Source: Mycobacterium sp. URHB0044 (lineage in GTDB: Bacteria; Actinomycetota; Actinomycetes; Mycobacteriales; Mycobacteriaceae). From it: a DNA stretch of 64,000 nt. Position numbers and translations under genes: made by a program. Below the pieces are notes generated by a model that saw only the letters and a program-made list of their open reading frames with translations, had not been told where the DNA came from and did not search any database. Positions 9,639-17,741 of this stretch are shown one piece after another; within the stretch, counting starts at the first letter, position 1; each line of letters begins with the position of its first letter. The DNA lies in contig NZ_JIAW01000004.1 in the NCBI RefSeq assembly GCF_000620625.1, positions 62,001 through 126,000 on the forward strand. The letters are read 5' to 3'.

Positions 9639-10270
9639 GGGAGCCCCCGGTGGCGGGCCACCAGGACCAGCGCGTCGTCGGTGAACTTGCCGTATTGATC
9701 GAGGATGCGTTCAGCGGTGGCCTCGGCGGACGCGGCGAAGTCGAGGCCGGCGACGTGATCGTCGGCGATCCCGTCGCTCGCGACGACCAGCAGATGCCCC
9801 GGCCGGATCGCAATGTCCTCCGGTGTGGGCAGGTCGGGCAACTGGTAGCCGACGATGCCGCCGAGAAGACGCGCCGACGATCTGGTCTCCATGCCGCTGG
9901 ACGCGCGCGCAACGAGCGTCGCCGTCACGTTTCCCACGCCCATCCAACGTAGGAGGTCGGCGCGTAGATCGATCTGTGCCAGCGTCATGGCGGCACCCCG
10001 GGTGCGAGCCAACTCGCGGTGGCAAGAACCGATCAGTACGTCGAGAGGATCGGCGGGCGTGCGGCTGAGCACTTGCGCGGCCCGCTTGGCCGCCGTGGCG
10101 GCTGCCGCCCCGTGGCCGAGTCCGTCGATCACGCCGAGCAGAGCCAGATCGCCGTCATGATCCACTGCGATCGCCCGGTCGCCGGACTCGGTTTGTCCGG
10201 ACATCGGTTGCGATGCCGTGGCCCATTCGATGGGTCCCAGCCGTCCGTGTTCGACGATGGACTCACCCAT
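9635..10270 (-). CDS. RsbX-like SpoIIE-family serine/threonine phosphatase
   Basis: A 211-residue single-domain PP2C/SpoIIE-type phosphatase. Metal-binding signatures are visible in LALLGVIDGLGHG (residues about 43-55) and in VVASDGIADD near the C-terminus, with DDALVLVARH as the last strand. The size and position match RsbX, which dephosphorylates RsbR/RsbS and resets the stressosome. It overlaps the RsbT gene by eight bases and the output phosphatase by four, so all are one operon. Confidence 0.8.
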   Translation of the reverse strand: MGESIVEHGRLGPIEWATASQPMSGQTESGDRAIAVDHDGDLALLGVIDGLGHGAAAATAAKRAAQVLSRTPADPLDVLIGSCHRELARTRGAAMTLAQIDLRADLLRWMGVGNVTATLVARASSGMETRSSARLLGGIVGYQLPDLPTPEDIAIRPGHLLVVASDGIADDHVAGLDFAASAEATAERILDQYGKFTDDALVLVARHRGLP

Positions 10271-10685
10271 GGCCGGGCGTCCATTTCCACATCTCGACGA
10301 CGGTCCCTCGGCCTGGGGTCGACTCGATGAACATCCGGTCCATCAGTCGGCGCGCTCCTGGGAGCCCGAGTCCGAGGCCACGGCCGGTGGAGTATCCGTC
10401 CTCGAGCGCACGCTCGATGTCGACGATGCCGGGACCGTCGTCCTCGGCGCGTACCACCAGCGCCTTGCGTCCCTCCCGATCGGCGACCGCCACCCGGATC
10501 GCGCCACGTCCCGCGTAGCTGGTGATGTTGCGCGCGATCTCGGAGATCGCGGTCGCGATCATCGTGACGTCGGTCAGTGAGAAGCCGAGTTGGCGGGCCA
10601 GTTGGTGGCCCGCCTGGCGAGCGGCGACGATGTCGTCGGGGTTGTTGACGTGAACGACGACGTCATCCGCCACCATCGCGTCCAT
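10263..10685 (-). CDS. rsbT: RsbT-like serine/threonine kinase (HATPase)
   Basis: A 140-residue GHKL-type ATPase. The N-box is EIARNITSYAG, the G1 box EDDGPGI and the G2 box STGRGLGLGLPGARRL, the layout of RsbT, the switch kinase that phosphorylates RsbS and RsbR and is then released to activate a phosphatase partner. The order RsbR-RsbS-RsbT is exactly that of known stressosome operons. It overlaps the rsbS 3' end by 23 bases, indicating tight translational coupling. Confidence 0.87.
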   Translation of the reverse strand: MDAMVADDVVVHVNNPDDIVAARQAGHQLARQLGFSLTDVTMIATAISEIARNITSYAGRGAIRVAVADREGRKALVVRAEDDGPGIVDIERALEDGYSTGRGLGLGLPGARRLMDRMFIESTPGRGTVVEMWKWTPGHG

Positions 10686-11052
10686 CCGTCAGCTTCTTCG
10701 GCTCGAGGTGGCGGTTGAGCAGCGCCAGGCCCTCCTCGAGGTCCAGCGCGGTATGCATGCCGTCGAACGCGAGCCCGAGTTGGACCATCGCGAACGCCAC
10801 CTCGGGCTGCAGACCGACGATCACGGTGTCCGCACCCCGCAGCCGGGTCATGTGCGCGATGGTCCGCAGGGAGCGGGCCGCATACGAGTCCATGACGTCG
10901 ATGGCGGTCAGGTCGACGATGATTCCGTGCGCACGGAAGCGACTGACGCGCTCCATCAGGTCGTAGCGCAGCCGCTCGGTGTCGGAGTCGGTGAGGGCCG
11001 CCTGCACCGTCGCGATGAGGATGGTGCCCTGTTTCAGAATCGGTACTGGCAT
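10663..11052 (-). CDS. rsbS: RsbS-like STAS-domain stressosome scaffold protein
   Basis: A 129-residue single STAS domain (MPVPILKQGTILIATVQAAL at the N-terminus). The phospho-acceptor loop reads DVMDSYAARSL; Ser56 aligns by eye with the RsbS serine phosphorylated by RsbT. RsbS and RsbR form the icosahedral stressosome core and sequester RsbT. Between rsbR and rsbS there are 34 bases. The C-terminal tail (EPKKLTDGRDGGG) is charged and overlaps the rsbT start. Confidence 0.87.
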   Translation of the reverse strand: MPVPILKQGTILIATVQAALTDSDTERLRYDLMERVSRFRAHGIIVDLTAIDVMDSYAARSLRTIAHMTRLRGADTVIVGLQPEVAFAMVQLGLAFDGMHTALDLEEGLALLNRHLEPKKLTDGRDGGG

Positions 11053-11086
11053 GAAGTCTCACAGCTGCGTCGGAGGCCGGGGCCCT

Positions 11087-11971
11087 CTAGCCGTTTTGTT
11101 CTCCGGTGCGACTGACTTCGTAGCCCAGCAGGCGTTCGGCTTCTTCGATACCGCCCTGCAGGTCACCGACTGCGTTCATCTTCGAGAGGTCCAACCCGAT
11201 CGTCACCAGGGTCAACGCGATTTCGGACGACAGGCCGGTGATGATGACGCTGGCACCCATCAGCCCCGAAGCATCGACGGTCTGCACGAGGTGGTTGGCC
11301 ACGGTCGAGTCGATGGTCGGCACACCGGTGATGTCGATGACGACCACCTTGGCGCGGTTGGCGCGGATCGCCCGCAGCAGCTGTTCGGTGACCTGGCGGG
11401 CGCGCTGGCTGTCGAGCACGCCGATGATCGGCAGAATCAGCAGCTGTTCACGCACCTGCAGCACGGGGGTGGACAGCTCGCGGATGGCTTCCTGCTGCTG
11501 TCGAATGATGCGCTCGCGTTCCTGCACGAAGCCGACCGCCACGGTGTTCGCGATGCGGTTCGCCGCCGGCTCGTAGGCGTCGAGAACGCGGTTCAAGAGG
11601 TCGAAGTCGGTTTGGTACTTCTCGAACAGCGAGCGCGCCAGCACGTCGCGCAGCAACAGCACGATGCCAACGACTTCGTCGGTTTCGACGCCTCGCGGGA
11701 TGATGCGTTCGGACAGGTCGCGCGCATAGTCCTGCAGCGCTTCGACGCTACCGGTCTCCAGCACCTCGACGTAGCTGTCGTACACCGTGGTGGCCTCGGA
11801 GAAGATCTCCTCCGGTGACATCGCGGTGAGGAGTTCGGCCTCGGTGATGCGGCGCGCCCACTCCTCGCGCAGCACGGTGCGATTCTGGCGCAGATGTTTG
11901 ACGAGCTGTGGCAGCAGCCCTTCGCTGGAGCCGACGCCGCCAGCGGTGACGTCAGTCGGTGAATCGCTCAA
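11087..11971 (-). CDS. rsbR: RsbR-like stressosome sensor (RsbRD N-domain + STAS)
   Basis: A 294-residue protein with an all-helical N-terminal sensor domain of the RsbR (globin-like) type at about residues 20-160. It includes LREEWARRI, FSEATTVYDSYVEVLETG and SLFEKYQTDFDLLNRVLDAYE. A linker helix ending in RIIRQQQEAIRELSTPVLQV leads into a C-terminal STAS domain (about 170-285). The STAS acceptor region TGVPTIDSTVANHLV keeps Ser/Thr residues. It is first gene of the stressosome operon, divergent from an RsbV-like gene across 154 bases. No heme, flavin or other cofactor site is obvious. Confidence 0.87.
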   Translation of the reverse strand: MSDSPTDVTAGGVGSSEGLLPQLVKHLRQNRTVLREEWARRITEAELLTAMSPEEIFSEATTVYDSYVEVLETGSVEALQDYARDLSERIIPRGVETDEVVGIVLLLRDVLARSLFEKYQTDFDLLNRVLDAYEPAANRIANTVAVGFVQERERIIRQQQEAIRELSTPVLQVREQLLILPIIGVLDSQRARQVTEQLLRAIRANRAKVVVIDITGVPTIDSTVANHLVQTVDASGLMGASVIITGLSSEIALTLVTIGLDLSKMNAVGDLQGGIEEAERLLGYEVSRTGEQNG

Positions 11972-12125
11972 TGTGCTCTCCCGATCCCGCCCGCGCGTTG
12001 CTCACCGCGCGAGTTGCAGTGCTGAGACTAGCCTGAGCACCGAGGCCAAACAGGTGGTTTGTCAACGCCATACGATAGCGCGGGTTACGCTCCCCCGTGT
12101 TCGCTGCACACATGAAGGATGGTCG

Positions 12126-12494
12126 GTGCCCACACCCGATGCGATGAGTACGTCTGTCGAGCACCGCGGCGACATCGCGGTGCTCACGGTGAGTGGCGTG
12201 GTGGATCTGGCGACCGCGCCTGCACTCGAAGAGGTGACCGACCAACTCGTCGGCCAGAAGCCCAGCGCACTGGTCATCGACGTGCGCGAGGTGACGTTCC
12301 TTGCGTCGGTGGGCCTGAAGATCCTGGCGGCCACGCACCGTGACCTCGCGCCGACGGGATGTTTCGCGGTCGTTGCGGACGGCCCCGCGACCAGCAGGCC
12401 GATCAAGTTGACCCATCTCGACGAGGTCTTCCCGCTCTACGCCACGCTCGACGACGGATTGGCCGCGGTTCGCAACGAACTGTCCAATCGCTGA
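12126..12494 (+). CDS. RsbV-like anti-sigma factor antagonist (STAS domain)
   Basis: A 122-residue STAS protein. The GTG at 12126 is chosen because AAGGA lies 7 bases upstream; an ATG at 12144 lacks such a site. Core strands read DIAVLTVSGVVDLATAPALE and ALVIDVREVTFLASVGLKIL; Ser61 is the predicted phosphorylation site of an RsbV-type antagonist. It is transcribed divergently from the stressosome operon, and is the natural substrate for the SpoIIE phosphatase and HATPase domains of the protein at 7425-9638. No sigma factor gene lies nearby, so the final target is unknown. Confidence 0.85.
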   Translation: MPTPDAMSTSVEHRGDIAVLTVSGVVDLATAPALEEVTDQLVGQKPSALVIDVREVTFLASVGLKILAATHRDLAPTGCFAVVADGPATSRPIKLTHLDEVFPLYATLDDGLAAVRNELSNR

Positions 12495-12558
12495 GCCATG
12501 ACCGGACGTCGGTCACGACGTGTGAATGGTTGTCGCCTCGGCGGGTATTCGATGGAGC

Positions 12559-13221
12559 GTGAAGTCAAGCAGCGCTCTGGGCGGTGCCGCGGCGTTCGTG
12601 CCGGACACCGACGAACTGTCCAAGCTCGCGGATGCCGCGCAGTCGTGCCGCGGCTGCGAGCTGTTCAAAGCCGCCGACCAGACGGTGTTCGGTGCGGGCC
12701 CGAAGACGGCCAGGATGATGCTCGTCGGCGAGCAGCCGGGCGACCAGGAGGACCGGGCGGGCAAGCCGTTCATCGGGCCTGCAGGTCGGCTGCTGGACAA
12801 GGCACTGGATGCGGCCGGTGTCGACCGTGGACCCGTGTACGTGACCAACGCGGTCAAGCACTTCAAGTTCGTGCCGGCCGAACGTGGCAAGCGCCGCATC
12901 CACAAGACGCCCAGCCGCACTGAGGTGGTGGCCTGCCGCCCCTGGCTGCTGGCCGAGTTGCAGTCGATCCAGCCCGACGTCTTGGTCCTGCTCGGCGCGA
13001 CGGCAGCGAAATCACTGTTGGGCAACGACTTCCGCCTCACCGCGCACCGCGGCGAGGTGATTCACCTGCCGTCGGACGACGCCATGGACACCGTCGATCC
13101 CGACGTGGTCGTCACGATCCACCCGTCCTCGGTGCTGCGCGGGCCGAGCGAGGCCCGCAACGAGGCGTTCGACGGCCTCGTTGCGGACCTGCGCTTGGCT
13201 GCGCGACTCCTCGCTAGTTGA
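12559..13221 (+). CDS. udgX: UdgX family uracil-DNA glycosylase (covalent uracil-DNA binder)
   Basis: A protein of about 220 residues of the family 4-like uracil-DNA glycosylases. The motif GEQPGDQEDRAGKPFIGPAG (about residues 57-76) corresponds to the water-activating loop, and VTIHPSSVLRG to motif 2. The diagnostic insert KRRIH lies at residues 111-115. In M. smegmatis UdgX the histidine of this loop forms a covalent bond with the uracil-derived abasic site. Cys30, Cys33 and Cys126 fit an iron-sulfur cluster. An upstream ATG at 12526 would add 11 poorly conserved residues. The 3' end overlaps the convergent DUF4383 gene by eight bases. Confidence 0.92.
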   Translation: MKSSSALGGAAAFVPDTDELSKLADAAQSCRGCELFKAADQTVFGAGPKTARMMLVGEQPGDQEDRAGKPFIGPAGRLLDKALDAAGVDRGPVYVTNAVKHFKFVPAERGKRRIHKTPSRTEVVACRPWLLAELQSIQPDVLVLLGATAAKSLLGNDFRLTAHRGEVIHLPSDDAMDTVDPDVVVTIHPSSVLRGPSEARNEAFDGLVADLRLAARLLAS

Positions 13222-13717
13222 CGATTCCCGGGGTCTCACCACCGGAATCCCTTGCGGTGCGAGCGGTTTCGGTGTCGCGCGTGAGCACCACACCGAGCCC
13301 GATCATTCCGACCGATAGCACCAGATGCAGCCAGTTGTCCGCGACGTTCACCGGCACGAAGTTGGCGGCACTGTCGTGGTCGATGAACAGTCCGTACAGG
13401 AAGAGAACCAGGTAGATCACGCCGCCACCGATCAGAAACGCGCGGGCACCGGTGATCGACCGGGCCATGGCGACACCGGCGATGCCGAATAGCAAATGCA
13501 CGACATTGTGCAGGATCGAGACGCCGAAGATGCCGAGAAGCGCGGCGTTCGACTCGTGGCCCGCGAACGTGAGCTGGTCGAAGTTGGACGTCACGCCTGG
13601 TACGAAACCGAGCACGCCGACGAGCAGGAACACTGCACCCACTGCGAGGCTGGCCCACTGGACCGGGTGCCGTCGCGTGGACACATTCGATGTGGAGGGA
13701 CGATTCGGTGCACTCAT
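13214..13717 (-). CDS. DUF4383 domain membrane protein
   Basis: A 167-residue protein with four predicted transmembrane helices at about residues 22-42, 58-84, 92-112 and 125-145, matching DUF4383 (LAVGAVFLLVGVLGFVPG, LFGIAGVAMARS, VADNWLHLVLSVGMIGLG). The function is unknown. The N-terminus is Ser/Thr/Pro-rich and probably cytosolic. It is divergent from purU across 166 bases. Confidence 0.85.
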   Translation of the reverse strand: MSAPNRPSTSNVSTRRHPVQWASLAVGAVFLLVGVLGFVPGVTSNFDQLTFAGHESNAALLGIFGVSILHNVVHLLFGIAGVAMARSITGARAFLIGGGVIYLVLFLYGLFIDHDSAANFVPVNVADNWLHLVLSVGMIGLGVVLTRDTETARTARDSGGETPGIVN

Positions 13718-13883
13718 CGGGGTGCCTTTCCACTAGCAGTTGTCGAGCGGGCACCGAATACCCGTGGCGTTGGCTGGCAAACAAACTAGGCGAGCTCGTG
13801 TTCCCCGCCGATCCCGGCCGAATGCTGCCGATCTTGTGGCGGCGGCCTCCGTCACGGCAAGCTCAACGCCAGGAGGTGAGGTC

Positions 13884-14807
13884 ATGGCGGATCCAGACGA
13901 CGTCAGCGCGACGGACGGCGGGTACCCACCGATCGGTCGAGGGGCGTTGCCGGTCGAGGACGTGGGCCGGCTGTTGTTGCGCTGTGCCGATCGGCCGGGC
14001 CTGGTGTCGGCCGTCAGCACCTTCCTCGCCGCGGCAGGCGCCAACATCGTCTCGCTGGATCAGCACTCCACCGAGCAGTCGGGTGGAACGTTCGTGCAGC
14101 GGACCATCTTTCACCTTCCCGGATTGACCGCCGCCCGAGACGCGTTGGAGCGCGACTTCCGAGAGCAGTTGGCCGCCCGGTTCGACATGGACTTCAGGCT
14201 CACGGAGGCGGCCAAACCCAAACGGGTGGCCATCATGGCGTCGAAGGACGACCACTGCCTACTGGACCTGTTGTGGCGCAACCGCCGTGGCGAGCTCGAC
14301 ATGTCGGTGGTGATGGTGATCTCCAACCATCCCGATCTTGCCGATCAGGTGCGCCCATTCGGTGTGCCGTTCCTGCATGTGCCCGCCACCAAGGACATTC
14401 GCGCGCACGCCGAACAACGCCAGCTTGACCTGTTGCGCGGCAACGTCGACCTGGTGGTGCTGGCCCGCTACATGCAGATCATCACGCCGACGTTTCTGGC
14501 CGACGTGGGGTGCCCGATGATCAACATTCATCACTCGTTCCTTCCGTCGTTCATCGGCGCGGCACCGTATCGGCGCGCCAGGGAGCGGGGCGTCAAGCTC
14601 GTCGGCGCCACCGCGCACTACGTGACCGAAGATCTCGACGAAGGACCGATCATCGAGCAGGACGTCGTGCGGGTGGACCACCGGCACGGCGTCAGCGACC
14701 TCGTCCGGCTCGGTGCCGACGTCGAACGCGCGGTGTTGTCACGGGCGGTGCTGTGGCACTGCGAGGACCGCATCATCCGATACGGCAACCAGACCATCGT
14801 CTTCTGA
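13884..14807 (+). CDS. purU: Formyltetrahydrofolate deformylase
   Basis: A 307-residue enzyme that hydrolyses 10-formyltetrahydrofolate to formate and tetrahydrofolate, balancing one-carbon pools and supplying formate for purine synthesis. An N-terminal ACT domain covers about residues 28-105 (LLLRCADRPGLVSAVSTFLA). A formyltransferase-fold catalytic domain follows (KRVAIMASKDDHCLLDLLWR; NIHHSFLPSFIGAAPYRRA; GATAHYVTEDLDEGPIIEQD). The ATG is fixed by a strong AGGAGG seven bases upstream. Its stop is one base from the convergent ferredoxin stop. Confidence 0.93.
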   Translation: MADPDDVSATDGGYPPIGRGALPVEDVGRLLLRCADRPGLVSAVSTFLAAAGANIVSLDQHSTEQSGGTFVQRTIFHLPGLTAARDALERDFREQLAARFDMDFRLTEAAKPKRVAIMASKDDHCLLDLLWRNRRGELDMSVVMVISNHPDLADQVRPFGVPFLHVPATKDIRAHAEQRQLDLLRGNVDLVVLARYMQIITPTFLADVGCPMINIHHSFLPSFIGAAPYRRARERGVKLVGATAHYVTEDLDEGPIIEQDVVRVDHRHGVSDLVRLGADVERAVLSRAVLWHCEDRIIRYGNQTIVF

Positions 14808-14808
14808 G

Positions 14809-15138
14809 CTATCGCGCTGCCACCATCGGCGTGTCGACCCCGATCGCACCGGTCGCTTGTGACCCGCCCGGCGCTCCGATCGGCGCGTCGCGCCCGGTGA
14901 GCACGTCGGTGAAGAACCGCCGGTTGTCCTCGACGAAGTCGAGGTCGTCGTCGCTCACCCGGCGGTCCTGACTGATCGCCTCCACCGGGCAGACCGGTTC
15001 GCAGGCACCGCAGTCGATGCATTCCTTCGGATTGATGTACAGCTTGCGGTCACCCTCGTAGATGCAGTCCACGGGGCATTCCTCCATGCAGGACTTGTCC
15101 ATCACGTCGATGCACGGCCCTGCGATCACATACGGCAT
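14809..15138 (-). CDS. Seven-iron (3Fe-4S/4Fe-4S) ferredoxin
   Basis: A 109-residue FdxA-type ferredoxin. Cluster ligands appear as CIDVMDKSCMEECPVDCIYEG, broken here by position: Cys9, Cys17, Cys21 and Cys25, then CIDCGACEPVCPVEAI. The spacing suggests one 3Fe-4S and one 4Fe-4S cluster. The ATG follows GGAGA. It lies 25 bases after the ferredoxin-NADP reductase gene and ends the box transcription unit. I infer that it carries electrons from that reductase to the BoxB epoxidase. Confidence 0.88.
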   Translation of the reverse strand: MPYVIAGPCIDVMDKSCMEECPVDCIYEGDRKLYINPKECIDCGACEPVCPVEAISQDRRVSDDDLDFVEDNRRFFTDVLTGRDAPIGAPGGSQATGAIGVDTPMVAAR

Positions 15139-15163
15139 GTCGTCTCCTTCCCGTCCGGGGTGC

Positions 15164-16171
15164 TCACGCGGGGGCGAGCGTCGGCGCCGGTTGCTCGTCG
15201 GTGGAGTGACCGGGGAACAGTTGCGCGCGAGGGTCGATGTGCACGGCGGCGTTGTTGACCGCGGTTGCGACTTCACCGAAGCCGACGGAGATCAGCCGTA
15301 CCTTGCCGTCGTAGTCGACGACGTCTCCCGCGGCGAAGACTCCCGCGCGTCCGGTCCGCATCGCCGAATCGACGACGATGTGCCGGTTGTCGCGGAGGTC
15401 GAGACCCCACTCGCGCAGCGGGCCCAGGTTGGCGATGAAACCCAGTGCTGCGACCACCCGCTGACACGCGATGCGACGGACGCCGTCGGTGCCCTTGATC
15501 GAGACGTCTGCATGCGCGACGGCGCCGTTGCCGCCAAGGGCGCTGACCTCGGCGTCGGTGATCACTTCGACGCCTGACCGCTCGACTTGAGCGACGGTGC
15601 CTGCGTGTGCGCGAAACGCGTTGCGACGATGCACGACCGTCACCGACGACGCGATGGGCTCCAACATGAGCGCCCAGTCGAGGGCCGAGTCACCACCACC
15701 GACGATCACCACGTCGGCCGCGGCGTATGGGCTGGGATCGGGAACGAAGTACTCGAGTCCGCGGCCAAGGAAGTCGTCCCCGGCGGGCAACTTGCGCGGC
15801 GTGAAGGTTCCTATACCCGCCGTGATCACGATTGCGCCACAGCGGATCTCATCCCCGCTGCTGGTCGTGATGGTGTGGGTGCCCGACGAATCGGTCGAAA
15901 GCTGCTGCGCCGCCTGGCCGAGCAGGTAGAGCGGGCTCGCCGACGTTGCCTGTGCGGCCAGTGCGTCGACCAGGTCGCGACCCTTCACGGCCGGGTAGCC
16001 GGCAACGTCGAAGATCTGCTTCTCCGGATACATCGCAGTGACCTGGCCACCGAGCTGGGAGAGCGAATCGATCAGGGCGACGCGCATTCCGCGCACTCCG
16101 GCGTAGTAGGCGCCGTAGAGGCCCACCGGTCCGGCTCCCACGATGAGTAGATCGATGGAGTGGATCGTCAT
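15164..16171 (-). CDS. TrxR-like ferredoxin-NADP(+) reductase
   Basis: A 335-residue flavoprotein with a Rossmann FAD motif (LLIVGAGPVGLYGAYYAGVR) and a second nucleotide site (VVIVGGGDSALDWALML). There is no CxxC pair, the pattern of thioredoxin-reductase-like ferredoxin/flavodoxin-NADP reductases. The FAD C-terminal motif is AAGDVVDYDGKVRLISVGFGE. Placed between the benzoate-CoA ligase (ATGA overlap) and a ferredoxin gene, it likely supplies NADPH-derived electrons for benzoyl-CoA epoxidation, replacing the fused BoxA protein known from proteobacteria. Confidence 0.85.
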   Translation of the reverse strand: MTIHSIDLLIVGAGPVGLYGAYYAGVRGMRVALIDSLSQLGGQVTAMYPEKQIFDVAGYPAVKGRDLVDALAAQATSASPLYLLGQAAQQLSTDSSGTHTITTSSGDEIRCGAIVITAGIGTFTPRKLPAGDDFLGRGLEYFVPDPSPYAAADVVIVGGGDSALDWALMLEPIASSVTVVHRRNAFRAHAGTVAQVERSGVEVITDAEVSALGGNGAVAHADVSIKGTDGVRRIACQRVVAALGFIANLGPLREWGLDLRDNRHIVVDSAMRTGRAGVFAAGDVVDYDGKVRLISVGFGEVATAVNNAAVHIDPRAQLFPGHSTDEQPAPTLAPA

Positions 16172-17739
16172 TGCAGCACTTCCGTTCTGGCGCGCTCGAG
16201 CATGATCTCGCGGACGCGGAATCGCTGTAGTTTGCCGGTCGCAGTCTTCGGCAGCTCTTCGGCGAAGTCCACTGATCGCGGTCGCTTGAAGGCCGCGAGA
16301 CCTTCACGGCACCAGGCGATCAGGTCGTCGGCGCAGACGTCGCCGTGACCGGGCGAGCGCACGATCAGGGCGGCGGGTTTGTCGATGCCATCGCCGTCGG
16401 GCAGTCCGACGACTGCGGCCTCGGCCACACCCTCGTGTTCGAGCAGGCGTTCCTCGACCTCGGTGGGAGCCACCCAGATCCCGCCCGCCTTGAGCAGATC
16501 GTTGGACCGGCCAAGGCAGTGGTAATAGCCGTCGTCGTCGAGCACGTACGTGTCTCCGGTACGCAGCCACTCCCCCTGGAACACAGTCCGATTGGCGTCG
16601 GCGCGTCGCCAGTATCCGAGCGCGATCGATTCGCCGCTGACGTAGAGATCCCCGGGTGTCCCGGGCGTCACCACCGCGTGCCCGTCGGCGTCGCGCAGTT
16701 CGACCTTGTAACCGGGAACCGGCTTTCCGGTGGTGCCCGGTCGAATGTCGTCGGGGTCATTCGACAGGAAGATGTGCAACGCCTCGGTGGAACCGATGCC
16801 ATCGAGGATGTCCACACCGAACCGGTCCTTGAACCGGCTCTGCACCACCTCGGGCAACGTCTCACCCGCCGAAACACACATCCTGACCGAGGCGAACGCC
16901 TCGGCGGGCAGTTCGGAGGTCAGGAGGGCCGAGTAGAAGGTGGGCACCGCGAAGAACAGACTCGGCGACTCGGCGATCAACCGTTCGCCGATGGACTCCG
17001 GCGTCGGACGCAAGGGCTGCAGGATCGCCGTCGCCCCTGCACCGAGCGGGAAGAACAGGCTGTTTCCGATTCCGTAGGCGAAGAACATCTTCGCCACCGA
17101 CAGGCAGCTGTCGTCGGCCTCGATTCCGAGAGTCTGCTGGCCGTACGTCTCGTACACGTGAAAGATGTTCGCGTGCCGATGCATTGCCGCCTTCGGTGTG
17201 CCGGTCGTTCCCGACGTATAGAGCCACAACGCCCACGAGTCGGGCTCGGTGGCCGCGGGCGGCTCGCCGGCACCCAGCAGGTCCGTCCATTTGGTGACGG
17301 TTACGTCCTCGGGGATCGACGGGGAAACGCCTTGGTAGTCCCCCGCGATCACCAGGTGTGCCACGTCGGGTGACCCGCCGACTGCTGATGCGACGGCGTC
17401 GAGGAACTCCCGCGTGGCGATGACGACCCGTGCGCCCGAGTCCGCAACGATCTTCGCGAGTTCGCGATCGTTGAGCATCGTCGACACCGGGACCGCGACG
17501 AAGCCACCGTGAAACGCGGCCAGGATGCTGGTGGCCATTTCGACGTCGTCGGCCATCACCAGCACGATGCGGTCGTCGCGGCGCAGACCGAGACCGCGCA
17601 GGCCGCTCGCCAGAGCCGCGACGTCACGCGCGAGTTCGCCGTACGTGCGCGTCCGCGAACCACTCAGTGCGAGCTTCTCTTCGGCTCCGTCTCGAACGTG
17701 GCGGTGCACCAGGAAGTCGGCGGCGTTGAAGGCGTTCAC
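16168..17739 (-). CDS. Benzoate-CoA ligase family protein
   Basis: A 523-residue ANL-superfamily ligase. It carries the AMP-binding P-loop LYTSGTTGTPKAAMHRH, FFAYGIGNSLFFPLGAGAT, the hinge region RTGDTYVLDDDGYYHCLGRSND and a C-terminal catalytic Lys in PKTATGKLQRF. The length and these motifs fit benzoate-CoA ligases, which make benzoyl-CoA from benzoate, CoA and ATP. The GTG at 17739 lies two bases after the boxC stop and gives a normal N-terminus (MNAFNAADFLVHRH). Its neighbours BoxB and BoxC support the benzoate assignment. Confidence 0.88.
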   Translation of the reverse strand: MNAFNAADFLVHRHVRDGAEEKLALSGSRTRTYGELARDVAALASGLRGLGLRRDDRIVLVMADDVEMATSILAAFHGGFVAVPVSTMLNDRELAKIVADSGARVVIATREFLDAVASAVGGSPDVAHLVIAGDYQGVSPSIPEDVTVTKWTDLLGAGEPPAATEPDSWALWLYTSGTTGTPKAAMHRHANIFHVYETYGQQTLGIEADDSCLSVAKMFFAYGIGNSLFFPLGAGATAILQPLRPTPESIGERLIAESPSLFFAVPTFYSALLTSELPAEAFASVRMCVSAGETLPEVVQSRFKDRFGVDILDGIGSTEALHIFLSNDPDDIRPGTTGKPVPGYKVELRDADGHAVVTPGTPGDLYVSGESIALGYWRRADANRTVFQGEWLRTGDTYVLDDDGYYHCLGRSNDLLKAGGIWVAPTEVEERLLEHEGVAEAAVVGLPDGDGIDKPAALIVRSPGHGDVCADDLIAWCREGLAAFKRPRSVDFAEELPKTATGKLQRFRVREIMLERARTEVLQ

Positions 17740-17741
17740 CG

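Noticed and set aside
12062..12100. SigF-type promoter (GTTT...GGGTA) between rsbR and the RsbV-like gene
   Set aside because: GGTTT and GGGTTA are present in the right direction but about 21 bases apart, too far for the usual 15-17.
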